This document shows, piece by piece, positions 1 through 9,600 of a stretch of 64,000 nt of DNA. Every line of letters begins with the position of its first letter. The first letter of the stretch is position 1. The notes below the pieces were generated by a model. It saw only the letters and a program-made list of their open reading frames with translations. It searched no databases and was not told the origin of the DNA. The translations under genes were made by a program, and so were the position numbers. Source of the DNA: RI-153 sp963752935 (GTDB lineage: Bacteria; Chloroflexota; Anaerolineae; Caldilineales; Caldilineaceae); contig CAVWAL010000023.1 in assembly GCA_963752935.1 (NCBI GenBank), positions 248,001 through 312,000 of the forward strand. The letters are read 5' to 3'.

Positions 1-2
1 AC

Positions 3-131
3 AGCGCCGGAGTTTCCTTCCAAAAAGCTGCCATTCAGTATCTTGAGTCCAATGCAGTTACCAATGCACTCAGTTCAGCAGCACAGTCCCAGGCTCTTGC
101 CGCAAACGATGTCAACACAAGGCAAGAGTAG
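3..131 (+). CDS. 3' end of an unidentified gene (partial)
   Basis: An open frame runs in from the window edge and ends at TAG 129-131, giving 42 residues that finish ...NDVNTRQE. The segment is rich in Ala, Ser, Gln and Asn, as expected of a polar C-terminal tail. No start is visible and nothing identifies the family. It points the same way as the next gene, with about 128 bases between them. The frame could be chance, because 129 open bases is short. Confidence 0.4.
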   Translation, partial: SAGVSFQKAAIQYLESNAVTNALSSAAQSQALAANDVNTRQE

Positions 132-259
132 AACGCCCTTTTGCCGGTGCGTCGCCCAAGCCCATGTTTTTTGCCGGAACCGTACGACGCTACCGTTAGT
201 CAATCCGTATAGCAACACTTCTTGATGGGGATCCCCCCTCCACACAGAAAGGTAGACAA

Positions 260-2713
260 ATGCATACTTTACATTCACGAATCTGGAGCCCGGCCGCAGC
301 CATACTGCTGGTGCTAATTGCAGTGCTGACGCTTTCGGTACTGGCCTCTGCCCAAGAGACGCCTGCTCCGGGGCTCTGCTTTGCCGTTGCCGATCGGTAT
401 ATTGATAGTCAAGGTGTTGAACAGAATGCGGAAGATACCCTGGCCTTCCTTGACCGAAACACCGGCCACACCCAATCAGTCAACGGCGTCGTTCCGAACA
501 TCGACACCCAGTTTATCGAAGCGATTGCTTTTCAACCGGGCGGTGCTCAGCTCTTCGCTGCGGACAAGAACCGTCTGGGCACACTCAACCTACAGACCGG
601 CGAATTCACCGAAATTGGCATGTTCGGCAGCGGTCAGGGCCAGCAAGATACCGACGCCGAACTCGAAGAGCAGCCTTTCATTGACGTCGACAGCCTGAGC
701 TTCAACCCGATTACCGGCGAATTCTGGGGTGTCCACTACAACCTGGGCTCAGTCCCCGATGTCCTTTTCAAGATTGACCCGGCGACAGGTAGCTACATCC
801 CCGGCGCATTTACAGATCCCGTCACCGGCGGGCAACAGGTCGACTATGTGCAAGTGCAGCCCATCGATAACATGAACGACATCAGCGATATTGCCATCGA
901 TCCGCTTGACGGCACCATGTACGGCCTCATGAATTCTGCCGGCGGCCCCACACGGCTGGTGACTATCGATCCGACAAACGGCGCAACAGCCGAGATTGGC
1001 TTCCTCACCCGCTCTCTCAATGGGGAGACCATTCAGAACGTAGACGGGCTCGGCTTCGACAACAGCGGCATTCTCTACGGCACGACCGGAGCCAACAGTC
1101 GTCCCGACGCCAACGCGCTGTGGGCTATCGACAAGCAGACCGCAGTGGCCACTTATGTTGGCGCATTCAGCGACAACCTGACCGATATTGAGGCCCTCGA
1201 CTGCCTGAGCAGCAGCGGAGAGATCCTGCTCGAAAACTATGTAAACGGCGTCGACGCCGATCGCAGCCAAGACGCCATTTCCGTGCGCGCAGGGGAGTCG
1301 ATCACATGGACTCACCTGGTGCGTAACGGTAGTTCTTATGACCTGAGCAACGTCGTCATCGTGGACGACAACGGCACGCCCGGCGACGCCAACGACGACA
1401 TCACCGTCTGTGAGATCCCAACCCTGGCTCCCGGCCAGAGCAATGTGGATGTCGGCGCAGCTTGCCAGCAGGTGGGCGTGGCGCAGGCAGGCGAACATGG
1501 CCATGTGGCAACGGTAACGGCCAACGATCCGGTCAACAATGTCTACCAGGCCCAGGACACCGGCTACTACGTCGCTTACACGGGGGTGACCGTCAGCGGG
1601 CGCGTCTGGCGCGACGTCAACCAGAACAACATCCAGGATCCCTTTGAAGCGGATCAAGGCATCGAAGGGGTTGCCGTCACCCTCCTGGACAGTAGTGCCG
1701 ACACTGTGATTGCGAACACCACCACGACAAGCAATGGAACCTACCTCTTCCAGGATTTGCAGCCTGGCGAATACTACCTGACTTTTGCCCTGCCCGCGCA
1801 GTTTGTCTTTGCTATTCAGGATCAGGGCAGCGACGATAACCTGGACAGCGATGTCGACGCCGACGGTCGTACGGCCAACTTCATCCTGGCCGACGGTGAG
1901 ATTAAAGACAACGTCGACGCCGGCCTCATCGGTCAAGGCGAGCCGGCAACCATCCAGGGCTACGTCTGGGAAGATCTGAACGGAGATGGGATCCAAAACG
2001 ACGGCGACTCGGCGACCGTAGCCATCGCCGGGGCAACGGTCACCCTCCATACGCAGATCGAAGCACGCTCATCCAATGCCGTTAGCAGCACGATCACGGC
2101 GGAAGACGGAAGCTACAGCTTCGCCAACATCGAACCTGCACAGTACTACTACCTGGTTTTCGCACTGCCCGAAGGCTACAATAGCTTCACACGACCAAAC
2201 CGGGGCGACAGCGATGCGCTGGACAGCGACGCCGAGCGTGGTACAGGCAAAACCGCCGTCTTCCCACTGGGTTCAGGTGAAGTCAATGACACGTGGGATG
2301 CCGGAATGGTCAACGGTGTGACCGTTGACGGCCGCGTCTGGCAGGACACCGACAAAAATGGCCTTCGCGATCAGGATGAACCCGGCGTCACCGGGGTAAG
2401 TATCGCCCTCACCGACAGCAATGCTACCGTGATTTCTACAACGACAAGCCTTGCCGGCGCCAGCTACCTCTTCACGCATGACAGCCAGGGGCTTCCGCTT
2501 CTGCCCGGTGAGTACCAACTCACCATAGCCTCACTGCCCGCAGGCTATATCGCCACCCAGGCCAACGTCGGCAGCGACGACAGTCTGGACAGCGACTTCG
2601 TCGACGGCACGGTTGCACCGTTCACCCTGACCTCAGGCGGCGAGATCCATAATCAGGATCTGGGGGTGTACACCTCAGACATTGTCCTCTACCTGCCGCT
2701 GGTAACTCGGTAA
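260..2713 (+). CDS. Secreted surface protein with three SdrD-like B repeats
   Basis: An 817-aa exported protein. Residues 1-31 form a signal peptide (hydrophobic core AAAILLVLIAVLTL, likely cleaved after ASA). Residues about 32-320 have repeated LVTIDPTNG-like strands typical of a beta-propeller-type domain. About 330-435 is a DUF11-like beta-sandwich (ITWTHLVRNGS). Three SdrD B-like/CNA-B modules follow, starting near 440, 570 and 690, each opening G-x-V-W-x-D-x-N-x-(D/N)-G/N with Asp/Asn-rich calcium-type loops. The C-terminus is DIVLYLPLVTR, a hydrophobic-L-P tail shared with other secreted proteins in this window and followed by no membrane helix. The start ATG follows AAAGG. The role is probably structural or adhesive at the cell surface; no enzyme motif was seen. 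Confidence 0.85.
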   Translation: MHTLHSRIWSPAAAILLVLIAVLTLSVLASAQETPAPGLCFAVADRYIDSQGVEQNAEDTLAFLDRNTGHTQSVNGVVPNIDTQFIEAIAFQPGGAQLFAADKNRLGTLNLQTGEFTEIGMFGSGQGQQDTDAELEEQPFIDVDSLSFNPITGEFWGVHYNLGSVPDVLFKIDPATGSYIPGAFTDPVTGGQQVDYVQVQPIDNMNDISDIAIDPLDGTMYGLMNSAGGPTRLVTIDPTNGATAEIGFLTRSLNGETIQNVDGLGFDNSGILYGTTGANSRPDANALWAIDKQTAVATYVGAFSDNLTDIEALDCLSSSGEILLENYVNGVDADRSQDAISVRAGESITWTHLVRNGSSYDLSNVVIVDDNGTPGDANDDITVCEIPTLAPGQSNVDVGAACQQVGVAQAGEHGHVATVTANDPVNNVYQAQDTGYYVAYTGVTVSGRVWRDVNQNNIQDPFEADQGIEGVAVTLLDSSADTVIANTTTTSNGTYLFQDLQPGEYYLTFALPAQFVFAIQDQGSDDNLDSDVDADGRTANFILADGEIKDNVDAGLIGQGEPATIQGYVWEDLNGDGIQNDGDSATVAIAGATVTLHTQIEARSSNAVSSTITAEDGSYSFANIEPAQYYYLVFALPEGYNSFTRPNRGDSDALDSDAERGTGKTAVFPLGSGEVNDTWDAGMVNGVTVDGRVWQDTDKNGLRDQDEPGVTGVSIALTDSNATVISTTTSLAGASYLFTHDSQGLPLLPGEYQLTIASLPAGYIATQANVGSDDSLDSDFVDGTVAPFTLTSGGEIHNQDLGVYTSDIVLYLPLVTR

Positions 2714-2752
2714 AAACTTCACCACACCGAATCGGGATTGTTGTGACCATAT

Positions 2753-2789
2753 AAAAACTGGCGGGTTCTGTACGAACCCGCCAGTTTTT
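2753..2789. terminator. Bidirectional rho-independent terminator
   Basis: Inverted repeat AAAAACTGGCGGGTTC ... GAACCCGCCAGTTTTT with a 5-base loop. It has an A-tract on one side and a T-tract on the other, and lies between two convergent genes, so it can serve both strands. Confidence 0.85.
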
Positions 2790-2823
2790 GATGTAAGCTT
2801 GCCTTCCCTAAGAAGTTACCTGC

Positions 2824-4221
2824 CTAGCGCGAGAGCAGTGGCATAAAGAGGAAGGCACTCGGGACCGTTGTGGACGCAGCAGCCAGTTCGTATGATCCGA
2901 TGTCGATGCCGGCCCCCTGTGGGCGGGCAAGTCCATCGGCATCATGCCCCGGCGCCCCGGTGTACGATCCCTTGTCGATGGCTGACGACTGGCCGCGCAG
3001 CCGGAAGTTGAATTGCGACGGATCCACAAAACCAGGGTCATCGGTCTCGAGGTTATGGTCGAGGGTGACAGCCGCGCTGTTTGCATCTGAGTCGATGCGG
3101 ATCCCGCCATTCTGATTGTGACTGAAGATGTTGTTGCGCACAAGGATCTGAGACAGCGCCTGGCTCGAGATGCGCAGGCCAAAACCACCGTTCCCATAGA
3201 CCGTATTGTTGACCACGCTGATGTTGTGCAGCGGCCCTGCCTGGCCGTGATCGGCCAGCCAGATTCCGTGATATTTGTTATCCACAAACAGATTGTTGTA
3301 AATGTGAATATCATCCACAGGGCCTTGCCTCTCCGAGGCGATGGTGATGCCATGCTGCGAGTTGCTGACCTGGTTGTTATAGATTGCCACGTTGCGCACA
3401 GACTTGTCATAGCCATCTACGTAGATCCCTGTGCGGTCGATGCCGTTGACAATATTGTGGTGAACACTGCCACTGGCGGAACCGCTTTTGATGTTGATCC
3501 CTTCTTTACCGCGGATCTCCCCATCGATTACAAATGAATTGTGAACACGATTGTTCATGACCTCGAAATCGCTGGTATTGCGGATCGTGAGGTGTTCGTT
3601 GGGGGTAAAATGCGGGGGGCTGCCACCCACCCCATGGCAGGCGCGCTGGATATCATTACCATCGATCAGCACGTGCCGGCTGCCATCCACGTAGACGCCG
3701 GACGAGTAGGTGAAGTCCGTTTGGTTATTGCGTATCGTGACGTACTGGGAATCCTGCACCCGAATGCCAAAGAAAGGGGAATTAACGATCTGCAGCCCTT
3801 CGATCGTGATATAGCTCTTGCCCACAATGTCGACCAATCCGCCGAAGTCGCCTGCTTTTCCGGCCTCCCCATCGATGATTGCGCTCTCGCCGGGGGCGGC
3901 CGCAAAGGTGATCGGTTTGTCCGCCGTTCCCGAATGCTGCGGCGCCAGGATCTCATGATAGGTACCGGCCTTGATATAGACAGTATCGCCGGCCGCAGCC
4001 GCACCGGCGGCCCTGGCCAGCGTCCGCCACGGCTGCGCCTCGCTGCCCGAGTTTTTGTCGTCACCGTGGGGCGCCACATAGTATAGGGTGCCACTGGTGC
4101 TGAACCTCGAAGATGCGGCCGACGCCGATGGCGGACGTAGGTGCGGCGCAAGGATCAGCAAGGCTAACAACAGAATCCCGAACAGCTTGTAGCAGACGCA
4201 GTACGCTTTGGTCGAATTCAT
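2824..4221 (-). CDS. Secreted right-handed beta-helix protein (DUF1565/pectate-lyase-like)
   Basis: A 465-aa protein read from ATG 4221, which is preceded by AAGGAG at 9 bases; an upstream in-frame ATG at 4299 lacks such a site and would add 26 polar residues before the signal peptide. Residues 1-38 are a signal peptide (KLFGILLLALLILA). Residues about 48-80 (YYVAPHGDDKNSGS, PWRTLARAA) match the DUF1565 cap of parallel beta-helix proteins. From about 110 to 400, repeated I-x-I-x-N-N-x-V turns form the coils. The C-terminus is AFLFMPLLSR, the same L/M-P-L tail as its convergent neighbour. A polysaccharide lyase or surface-binding role is plausible, but no catalytic residues were assigned. Confidence 0.85.
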   Translation of the reverse strand: MNSTKAYCVCYKLFGILLLALLILAPHLRPPSASAASSRFSTSGTLYYVAPHGDDKNSGSEAQPWRTLARAAGAAAAGDTVYIKAGTYHEILAPQHSGTADKPITFAAAPGESAIIDGEAGKAGDFGGLVDIVGKSYITIEGLQIVNSPFFGIRVQDSQYVTIRNNQTDFTYSSGVYVDGSRHVLIDGNDIQRACHGVGGSPPHFTPNEHLTIRNTSDFEVMNNRVHNSFVIDGEIRGKEGINIKSGSASGSVHHNIVNGIDRTGIYVDGYDKSVRNVAIYNNQVSNSQHGITIASERQGPVDDIHIYNNLFVDNKYHGIWLADHGQAGPLHNISVVNNTVYGNGGFGLRISSQALSQILVRNNIFSHNQNGGIRIDSDANSAAVTLDHNLETDDPGFVDPSQFNFRLRGQSSAIDKGSYTGAPGHDADGLARPQGAGIDIGSYELAAASTTVPSAFLFMPLLSR

Positions 4222-4897
4222 TAAAAATTTCTCCTTCTGATGTTTCAGTGAGTGATACAGCGCCAGGGCGCGTCGAACTGATTTGATGGAAAAAGGCAAT
4301 AGCTATCTGCCTGCCGTCTTCTAAAAACGGCAGTTACGCTGATCTATGCGATTTGTTTTGGTTGAGAGTGTGCTGCTACGTGGCGCCAGGTGTGCAGCCG
4401 GAGGGGGTCACCGCATCACATGAGGGGCTCGCCTCGGGTAAGTCCATGCCGGAGAAGTGCCCTGATGCTGAACTGTCTCCTCAGTGGGGGATCTCCCCTA
4501 TATGCTTGACGGGACATCCCCGATAGATAGAGCCGTTCCTCTACCGTATGATGAGAGCATGTCGTGGACCGGGTACTGACGTTGGATTGAAATTGCATTC
4601 GGTTTCTTTGCCTGTGATACCACCATAGGTGATGTTGAAGTGGCCTTGACCCTACCCATCTTCGCCGGCAACCGGTGGTACCGGTAAAGGCCATAGATTT
4701 TATCTATCTGTAGCGCCCAGACAGACAGCCAGGTTGCGCGCCGACAGTAGAATGGGCTTTCCAAGCAGTCTAGCAGATCATGGGGTTGCGGCAAGTCCGG
4801 GGAGCTAGTGTCTACAGCAGAAGGCGACCGGCTGCCGAATGTTGTCGGTTTGGCGTCGAACGGGCGTCGAACAACAGTAGGCGAAACGTTGGCTGGT
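4222..4897. other. Intergenic region without a recognised gene
   Basis: About 680 bases upstream of the beta-helix gene. Short frames exist on both strands, but none has a convincing ribosome binding site or protein-like composition. Only a small dyad around ACCGGTGGTACCGGT (near 4671-4686) stands out. The region presumably contains the beta-helix promoter. Confidence 0.5.
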
Positions 4898-5092
4898 TTA
4901 GGATTCAGAACGCATCCGGGGCCAGGACCACTGCGGTTCGAGCTGGTGCAGCCATTGATGGCGGATCAAGCTATCAGATCTCGTCTGATTTTCCCAATAT
5001 CGGGCGCGCAGGCGCATCATGTAAAGTTGTAGCCACAAGTTAAGCGCGATCCCTGTAGCCAAAACAACAAGAAGACTCAACACAACTACCAT
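4898..5092 (-). CDS. Small single-pass membrane protein, unknown
   Basis: A 64-aa frame with a good ribosome binding site (GGAG, 6 bases before ATG 5092). Residues 2-24 are a clean hydrophobic segment (MVVVLSLLVVLATGIALNLW), followed by a basic juxtamembrane stretch (MRLRARYW) and a polar tail with several Trp and His. The topology predicts N-out/C-in or a signal anchor. Not recognised. The combination of a ribosome binding site and a helix followed by positive charges is why it is called a gene rather than a chance frame. It sits alone between divergent units. Confidence 0.45.
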   Translation of the reverse strand: MVVVLSLLVVLATGIALNLWLQLYMMRLRARYWENQTRSDSLIRHQWLHQLEPQWSWPRMRSES

Positions 5093-5733
5093 TGTTCACT
5101 CCTACCTCAAACAAAGAGAGGAGGGGAAGGCGTACCCCTCGTAGATGATCCTTGCCCGGCGATCGGGTTGCTTTCAGTTTAGGATCTTACCCGAGGTTCG
5201 TATTTAGTACTATTGTCCTATAGCCCGTAAACAAAACTTCTGCACATAGATTGGACTCCACCCCCTACTATAGAAAGAAATCTGGCTTGCCGTCCGCTTG
5301 TAGCGTGGAGACACGCGCCAAACTTGTGTATGGCTGCATCCATTTAGCAACATTCGCGCCAGGCTTGCAGTACTGCCCGTGTACGGTTCTCCTCCTCGTC
5401 CCCCACAGTTACCTGTTCCATCTTCGCCAAGTATCCATACGACATACATCCGTACAACGTACGTACTTCGATGTGCGTGCATGGATGCCACATACAAGAG
5501 AGCCGGTCACAAAACCATCACAGACAGGTAGCAAAATGATGTGACAAAAAGGTGACCCTCCTCAGATGTTCGATTGGGCAACGACTGCTAGACTCTGAAG
5601 CCGGGTGCACCGTGCCCCATAGGGTGTCGCAGGTGTCCCTGTTGCCCGAGGCTGCGCCCCTGCACCAGGTGCGCCGACGACGATGTCGTTGATCGGGCGG
5701 CCCAGTCGAATCGAAACACCAGGAAGGAAGACC
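5093..5733. other. Intergenic region with rfbF leader
   Basis: About 640 bases. It contains a small hairpin (GAGGGG ... CCCCTC, about 5122-5142) near the small membrane gene and a promoter-like element at 5586-5597. No protein gene or structured RNA was recognised. Confidence 0.5.
5586..5597 (+). promoter_or_regulatory. Extended -10 element upstream of rfbF
   Basis: TGCTAGACTCTG, an extended -10 (TGnTAGACT) 137 bases before rfbF. The identical 12-mer recurs at 15846 before the epimerase gene, and a one-base variant at 14571. No good -35 was seen, which is normal for extended -10 promoters. Confidence 0.5.
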
Positions 5734-6507
5734 ATGAAAGCAGTTATCCTTGCCGGTGGATACGGGACACGGCTCAGCGAAGAGACCGGTGTCAAGCCGA
5801 AGCCGATGGTGGAAATCGGCGGCAAGCCCATCCTCTGGCACATTATGAAGATCTACTCCAGCCACGGCATCAACGACTTTGTGATCTGCTGTGGGTACAA
5901 GGCCCATGTCATCAAAGAATACTTTGCCGGTTACTTCCTGCAGATGAGCGACGTCACCTTCGACATGAAGGCCAACAAGATGCAGGTCCACAAGAACGGC
6001 GTGGAGCCCTGGCGGGTCACTCTGGTAGATACGGGCGACGGCACTATGACCGGAGGACGCCTCAAGCGCGTGCGCGAGCACGTCGGCGACGAAACCTTCT
6101 GCCTCACCTATGGCGATGGCGTGAGCGATGTAGACATTACCTCTCTGATCGAATTCCACCGCAGCCAGAAAGTCCTGGCAACCCTCACTGCCGTACAGCC
6201 GGAGGGTCGCTTTGGCGCATTCGCTCTGGGCGAAGGACAGAACCGGATCTCCAGTTTCCGTGAAAAACCCAAAGGGGATGGCGCCTCGATCAACGGCGGC
6301 TTCTTTGTCCTTGAACCACGCACCATCGACTATATCGAGGGTGATTCCACGGTCTGGGAACGGGAGCCGCTGGAAAGACTGGCCGGCGAAGGACAGCTAG
6401 CGGCTTACCGCCATACCGGCTTCTGGCATCCGATGGACACCCTACGCGACAAAAACGATCTGGAGGCAGCCTGGCAATCTGGCAAGGCTCCCTGGAAAGT
6501 CTGGTAA
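5734..6507 (+). CDS. rfbF: Glucose-1-phosphate cytidylyltransferase
   Basis: A 257-aa enzyme, the usual length of the family; it makes CDP-glucose from CTP and glucose-1-phosphate for CDP-sugar synthesis. The nucleotide-binding signature MKAVILAGGYGTRLSEET is at residues 1-18, with KPKPMVEIGGKPILWHIMKIY following (substrate loop) and LTYGDGVSDVD near 122-132 (metal-binding Asp). The start ATG 5734 follows AGGAAGGAAG; an upstream ATG at 5683 would add 17 non-conserved residues. Its usual partners (epimerase, RfbC-like and SAF oxidoreductase) lie at 16-19 kb, separated by surface-protein genes. Confidence 0.95.
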   Translation: MKAVILAGGYGTRLSEETGVKPKPMVEIGGKPILWHIMKIYSSHGINDFVICCGYKAHVIKEYFAGYFLQMSDVTFDMKANKMQVHKNGVEPWRVTLVDTGDGTMTGGRLKRVREHVGDETFCLTYGDGVSDVDITSLIEFHRSQKVLATLTAVQPEGRFGAFALGEGQNRISSFREKPKGDGASINGGFFVLEPRTIDYIEGDSTVWEREPLERLAGEGQLAAYRHTGFWHPMDTLRDKNDLEAAWQSGKAPWKVW

Positions 6508-6599
6508 TTCGGTCGGCAGCGTCTTCTCCGGCGCACAGGTAGATAGTTTCTTCATTGATATCAATCATCTTGATCAGTAGGTAACTATTCAACTTCAGA

Positions 6600-6660
6600 T
6601 GCGAGGCGCCGGCCGGAATCGGGTTCAACTGCAGACAGCCCTCCCGGCCGGCGCCTCGCA
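6600..6660. promoter_or_regulatory. 17-bp perfect stem-loop between rfbF and the esterase gene
   Basis: Arms TGCGAGGCGCCGGCCGG (6600-6616) and its exact reverse complement (6644-6660), with a 27-base loop. There is no T-tract, so it is either a strong RNA structure that punctuates the transcript or a leader element; the next start codon is only 29 bases away. Confidence 0.6.
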
Positions 6661-6689
6661 CCGAAGAGTTACATCAAAAGGAAGAAAAG

Positions 6690-9600
6690 ATGCGAAAAAG
6701 AATGTTGATGTGTGTGTTGGGGATAGTGATAGCGTTAGCGCTCCCACGGACTATCTTTGCGCAAGAGGTAGGCCCGACTGTTGTTCTTAGCGCCTTCCCC
6801 AAGGATCTTCAGGTCTACCCACGCGATCTCAGCACGAATACTGCCCTCGTTCCCATTGCCGGAATCGTGGAGACACCGGGCCAGGATTCGGTGATCCTCA
6901 ACGTCTATCGGGACAACGCACTGGTTGGCACCTTCACCCAAGCGCTGGTCTACAATAGCGACGGCGCAGCTTTCTCGTTTGCGCCCGAAATCGTCGCCGA
7001 ACTGGCCAACTATGAGTTCGAACTCTACAGTAAGGCCGGGGCAACCGAGGTACTCATCAAGCGGGCAGAGTATGTGGTCGCCGGCGACGTCTACCTCATC
7101 AACGGCCAGTCCAACGCCTTTGCAAAACGCCAGGTCGGCAGCGCTACAGCGAACACCAATCAGGGCCAATTCCTGCGTTCCTTTGGACGGCGGGACTTTG
7201 ACATTGCCAAGATAGAGGCCGACCTGGATTGGCACCTGGCCGAAGGGGACGGCTACTGGGGACCAGGCGCCGTCGGTCAATGGGCGCTTCGCATGGGGCG
7301 TCTGCTCGTAGACACATACCAGATCCCCATCGCCATCATCAACGGCGCCCACGGCGGCAAAAACATCACCTTCTTCCCACGCAACGATGCCAACCCCGGC
7401 GACATGGAGACCAATTACGGACGATTGCTCTTCCGCGTTCAGCAGGCAGGGGTCGCAGACAGCGTGCGCGCCATGCTCTGGTATCAGGGCGAGGCGGATG
7501 GTGGACGCGCAGAAGCCCACGAAAACGGGGTCATCGATCTCTATTACGACTGGCAGGAAGACTACCCCAATCTTGAAAAGATCTACACGCATCAGATACG
7601 CAACTCCACCTGTATTTCCTTCAATCTCGATCTGTTCGAACGCCAACGCCTGCTCGACCGCTTCGACAAGCTAGAAGTCATGTCTACGACTGCCGTCGAC
7701 GGCCATGATGGCTGCCACTTCGTGTACGACGAGGGATACGAGCTAATCGGTGAACACATGTTCAACCTCATCGCACGCGACCTCTACGGTTCGACCAACA
7801 CCCAAAATATCGATCCGCCTTACATACAAGCCGCCTACCGCAACGGAAGCAACGAGGTGGTGCTGGCCATGCGCGATCCAGACGATACGCTGCTTTGGGA
7901 GGCCGGGGCCGAAGCCGATTTCGGGCTCGAAGGGACGTCGGCAACGGTGGTCGGCGGCAGCATTGACGGCAACCTGATCCGGCTGGCCCTTTCGGGCGAT
8001 GGCTCTTCCGCCACCCATGTCAGCTACAGTGGACACTCCTATGCCGGCCCTTGGGTGATGAACAGCAACGGCGTCGGCCTGCTCGAATTCCGCGTTGCGC
8101 TGGGCGAAGCACCCCAAAACCCGCCCACGGTCAGCGTCAGCAGTCCAACCGAAGGGGCAACCTTCACTCAGGGTGAAGCCATTACGCTGGCCGCCAATGC
8201 CGCCGACAGCGACGGCAACGTCGTCCAGGTAGCTTTCTACAGCAATGCCCTCCTCTTGGGCACAGCGACCACCGCGCCCTGGCAGATCACCTGGAGCGAC
8301 GCTGCGCCGGGCAACCACGCCATCGTGGCCGTAGCCACCGACAACGGCGGCAGCAGCACGACTTCGACGCCGGTGAATATCGTCGTCAACGAGGTGCTCA
8401 ACCAGGCGCCTACTATCAGCATCACGCAACCTGAGTCTGATGCAGGTTTTGTGCACGGCGACGATATCCTCATCAGCGCCGATGCGGCCGACACCGACGG
8501 CAGTGTAACCCAGGTCGATTTCTACGCCGATTCCACCCTGCTGGGCTCCGACACGGCAGCCCCCTGGCAGTGGATATGGAGTGGTGCGGCCGAGGGATCG
8601 CACGCGCTAACGGCAGTAGCAACCGATAACGACAACGCCACCACAACCTCACCCGCTGTCCAGATCACCGTTTCCACGCTGACTGTGGGCGATGTGGTCC
8701 TGAGTGTGCAGCCGGCGGTGAGCCAGGTGATGCCGGGTGAAGAGTTCAACATCACCGTGCAGGTGAGCGCCGAGGGTCAGGGTATCAGTGGCGCTGCCGC
8801 CTACCTCGACTTCGATCCGGCGGCACTGACGGTGCTCAGTGTGACACCTGGGAACGCATTCGCCATCACCCTGCAGAACGAGTTCGACAACGCCACCGGC
8901 CACATCAATATCAGCCAGGGTGCAGAACTGGGCACCGGCAACAGCGCCACCGGCACCTTCACCCTCGCCACCATCCACTTCAAGGCGCAGGCCGTGGTCC
9001 AGGCGCCCAATACGGCACTCACCTTCTCCACAACCGCACCTCGCCAGAGTGAGGTGACCGCCGGCAACACCTCGTTGCTCAGCGGCACTCAAAACGGTTC
9101 CATCGTCTTCACCGGCGCTCAGCTTACCGGCGTTGTCACCTTCGAGCGCGATGCCGCCACCCAGTCGCCGCCGCACCCAAGCTGGCAGGCCCCGCTCACC
9201 GTCTCCCTCTATCACCCAGGCGAGACGACCAGCCCGGCCTATACCTTCACGCCGACCACCGATGCCAACGGCGTCTTCCATCTCTACGCCATTGAGCCCG
9301 GCGCCTATGTCGCTACCGTCAAGCACAGTCACTCGCTGCAGACGGCTCAGTCCATCTCACTTGTCGAGGGCCTCAACAACATCGACTTCGGCACGCTGCG
9401 TGAGGGGGATGCCGACGATTCCAACCAGGTCAACATCGTTGACTTCTCTATCCTGGCCAATACCTTCGGCCTCTGTCAGGACGCCGCCGCCTATGATGCC
9501 CGCGCCGACTTCAATCTGAGCAGTTGCATCTCGCTCTTCGACTTCTCGCTGCTCTCGCTCCACTACGCCGAAACCGGCGAGGATGCCTCGACGCCTCAGG

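Noticed and set aside
749..2050. Long minus-strand frame (433 aa) across the SdrD-like gene
   Set aside because: Shadow of the plus-strand gene; composition rich in Val/Asp/Gly from reversed codons, no motif or ribosome binding site.
3118..4086. Plus-strand frames opposite the beta-helix gene
   Set aside because: Antisense shadows of a gene with signal peptide, cap motif and ribosome binding site.
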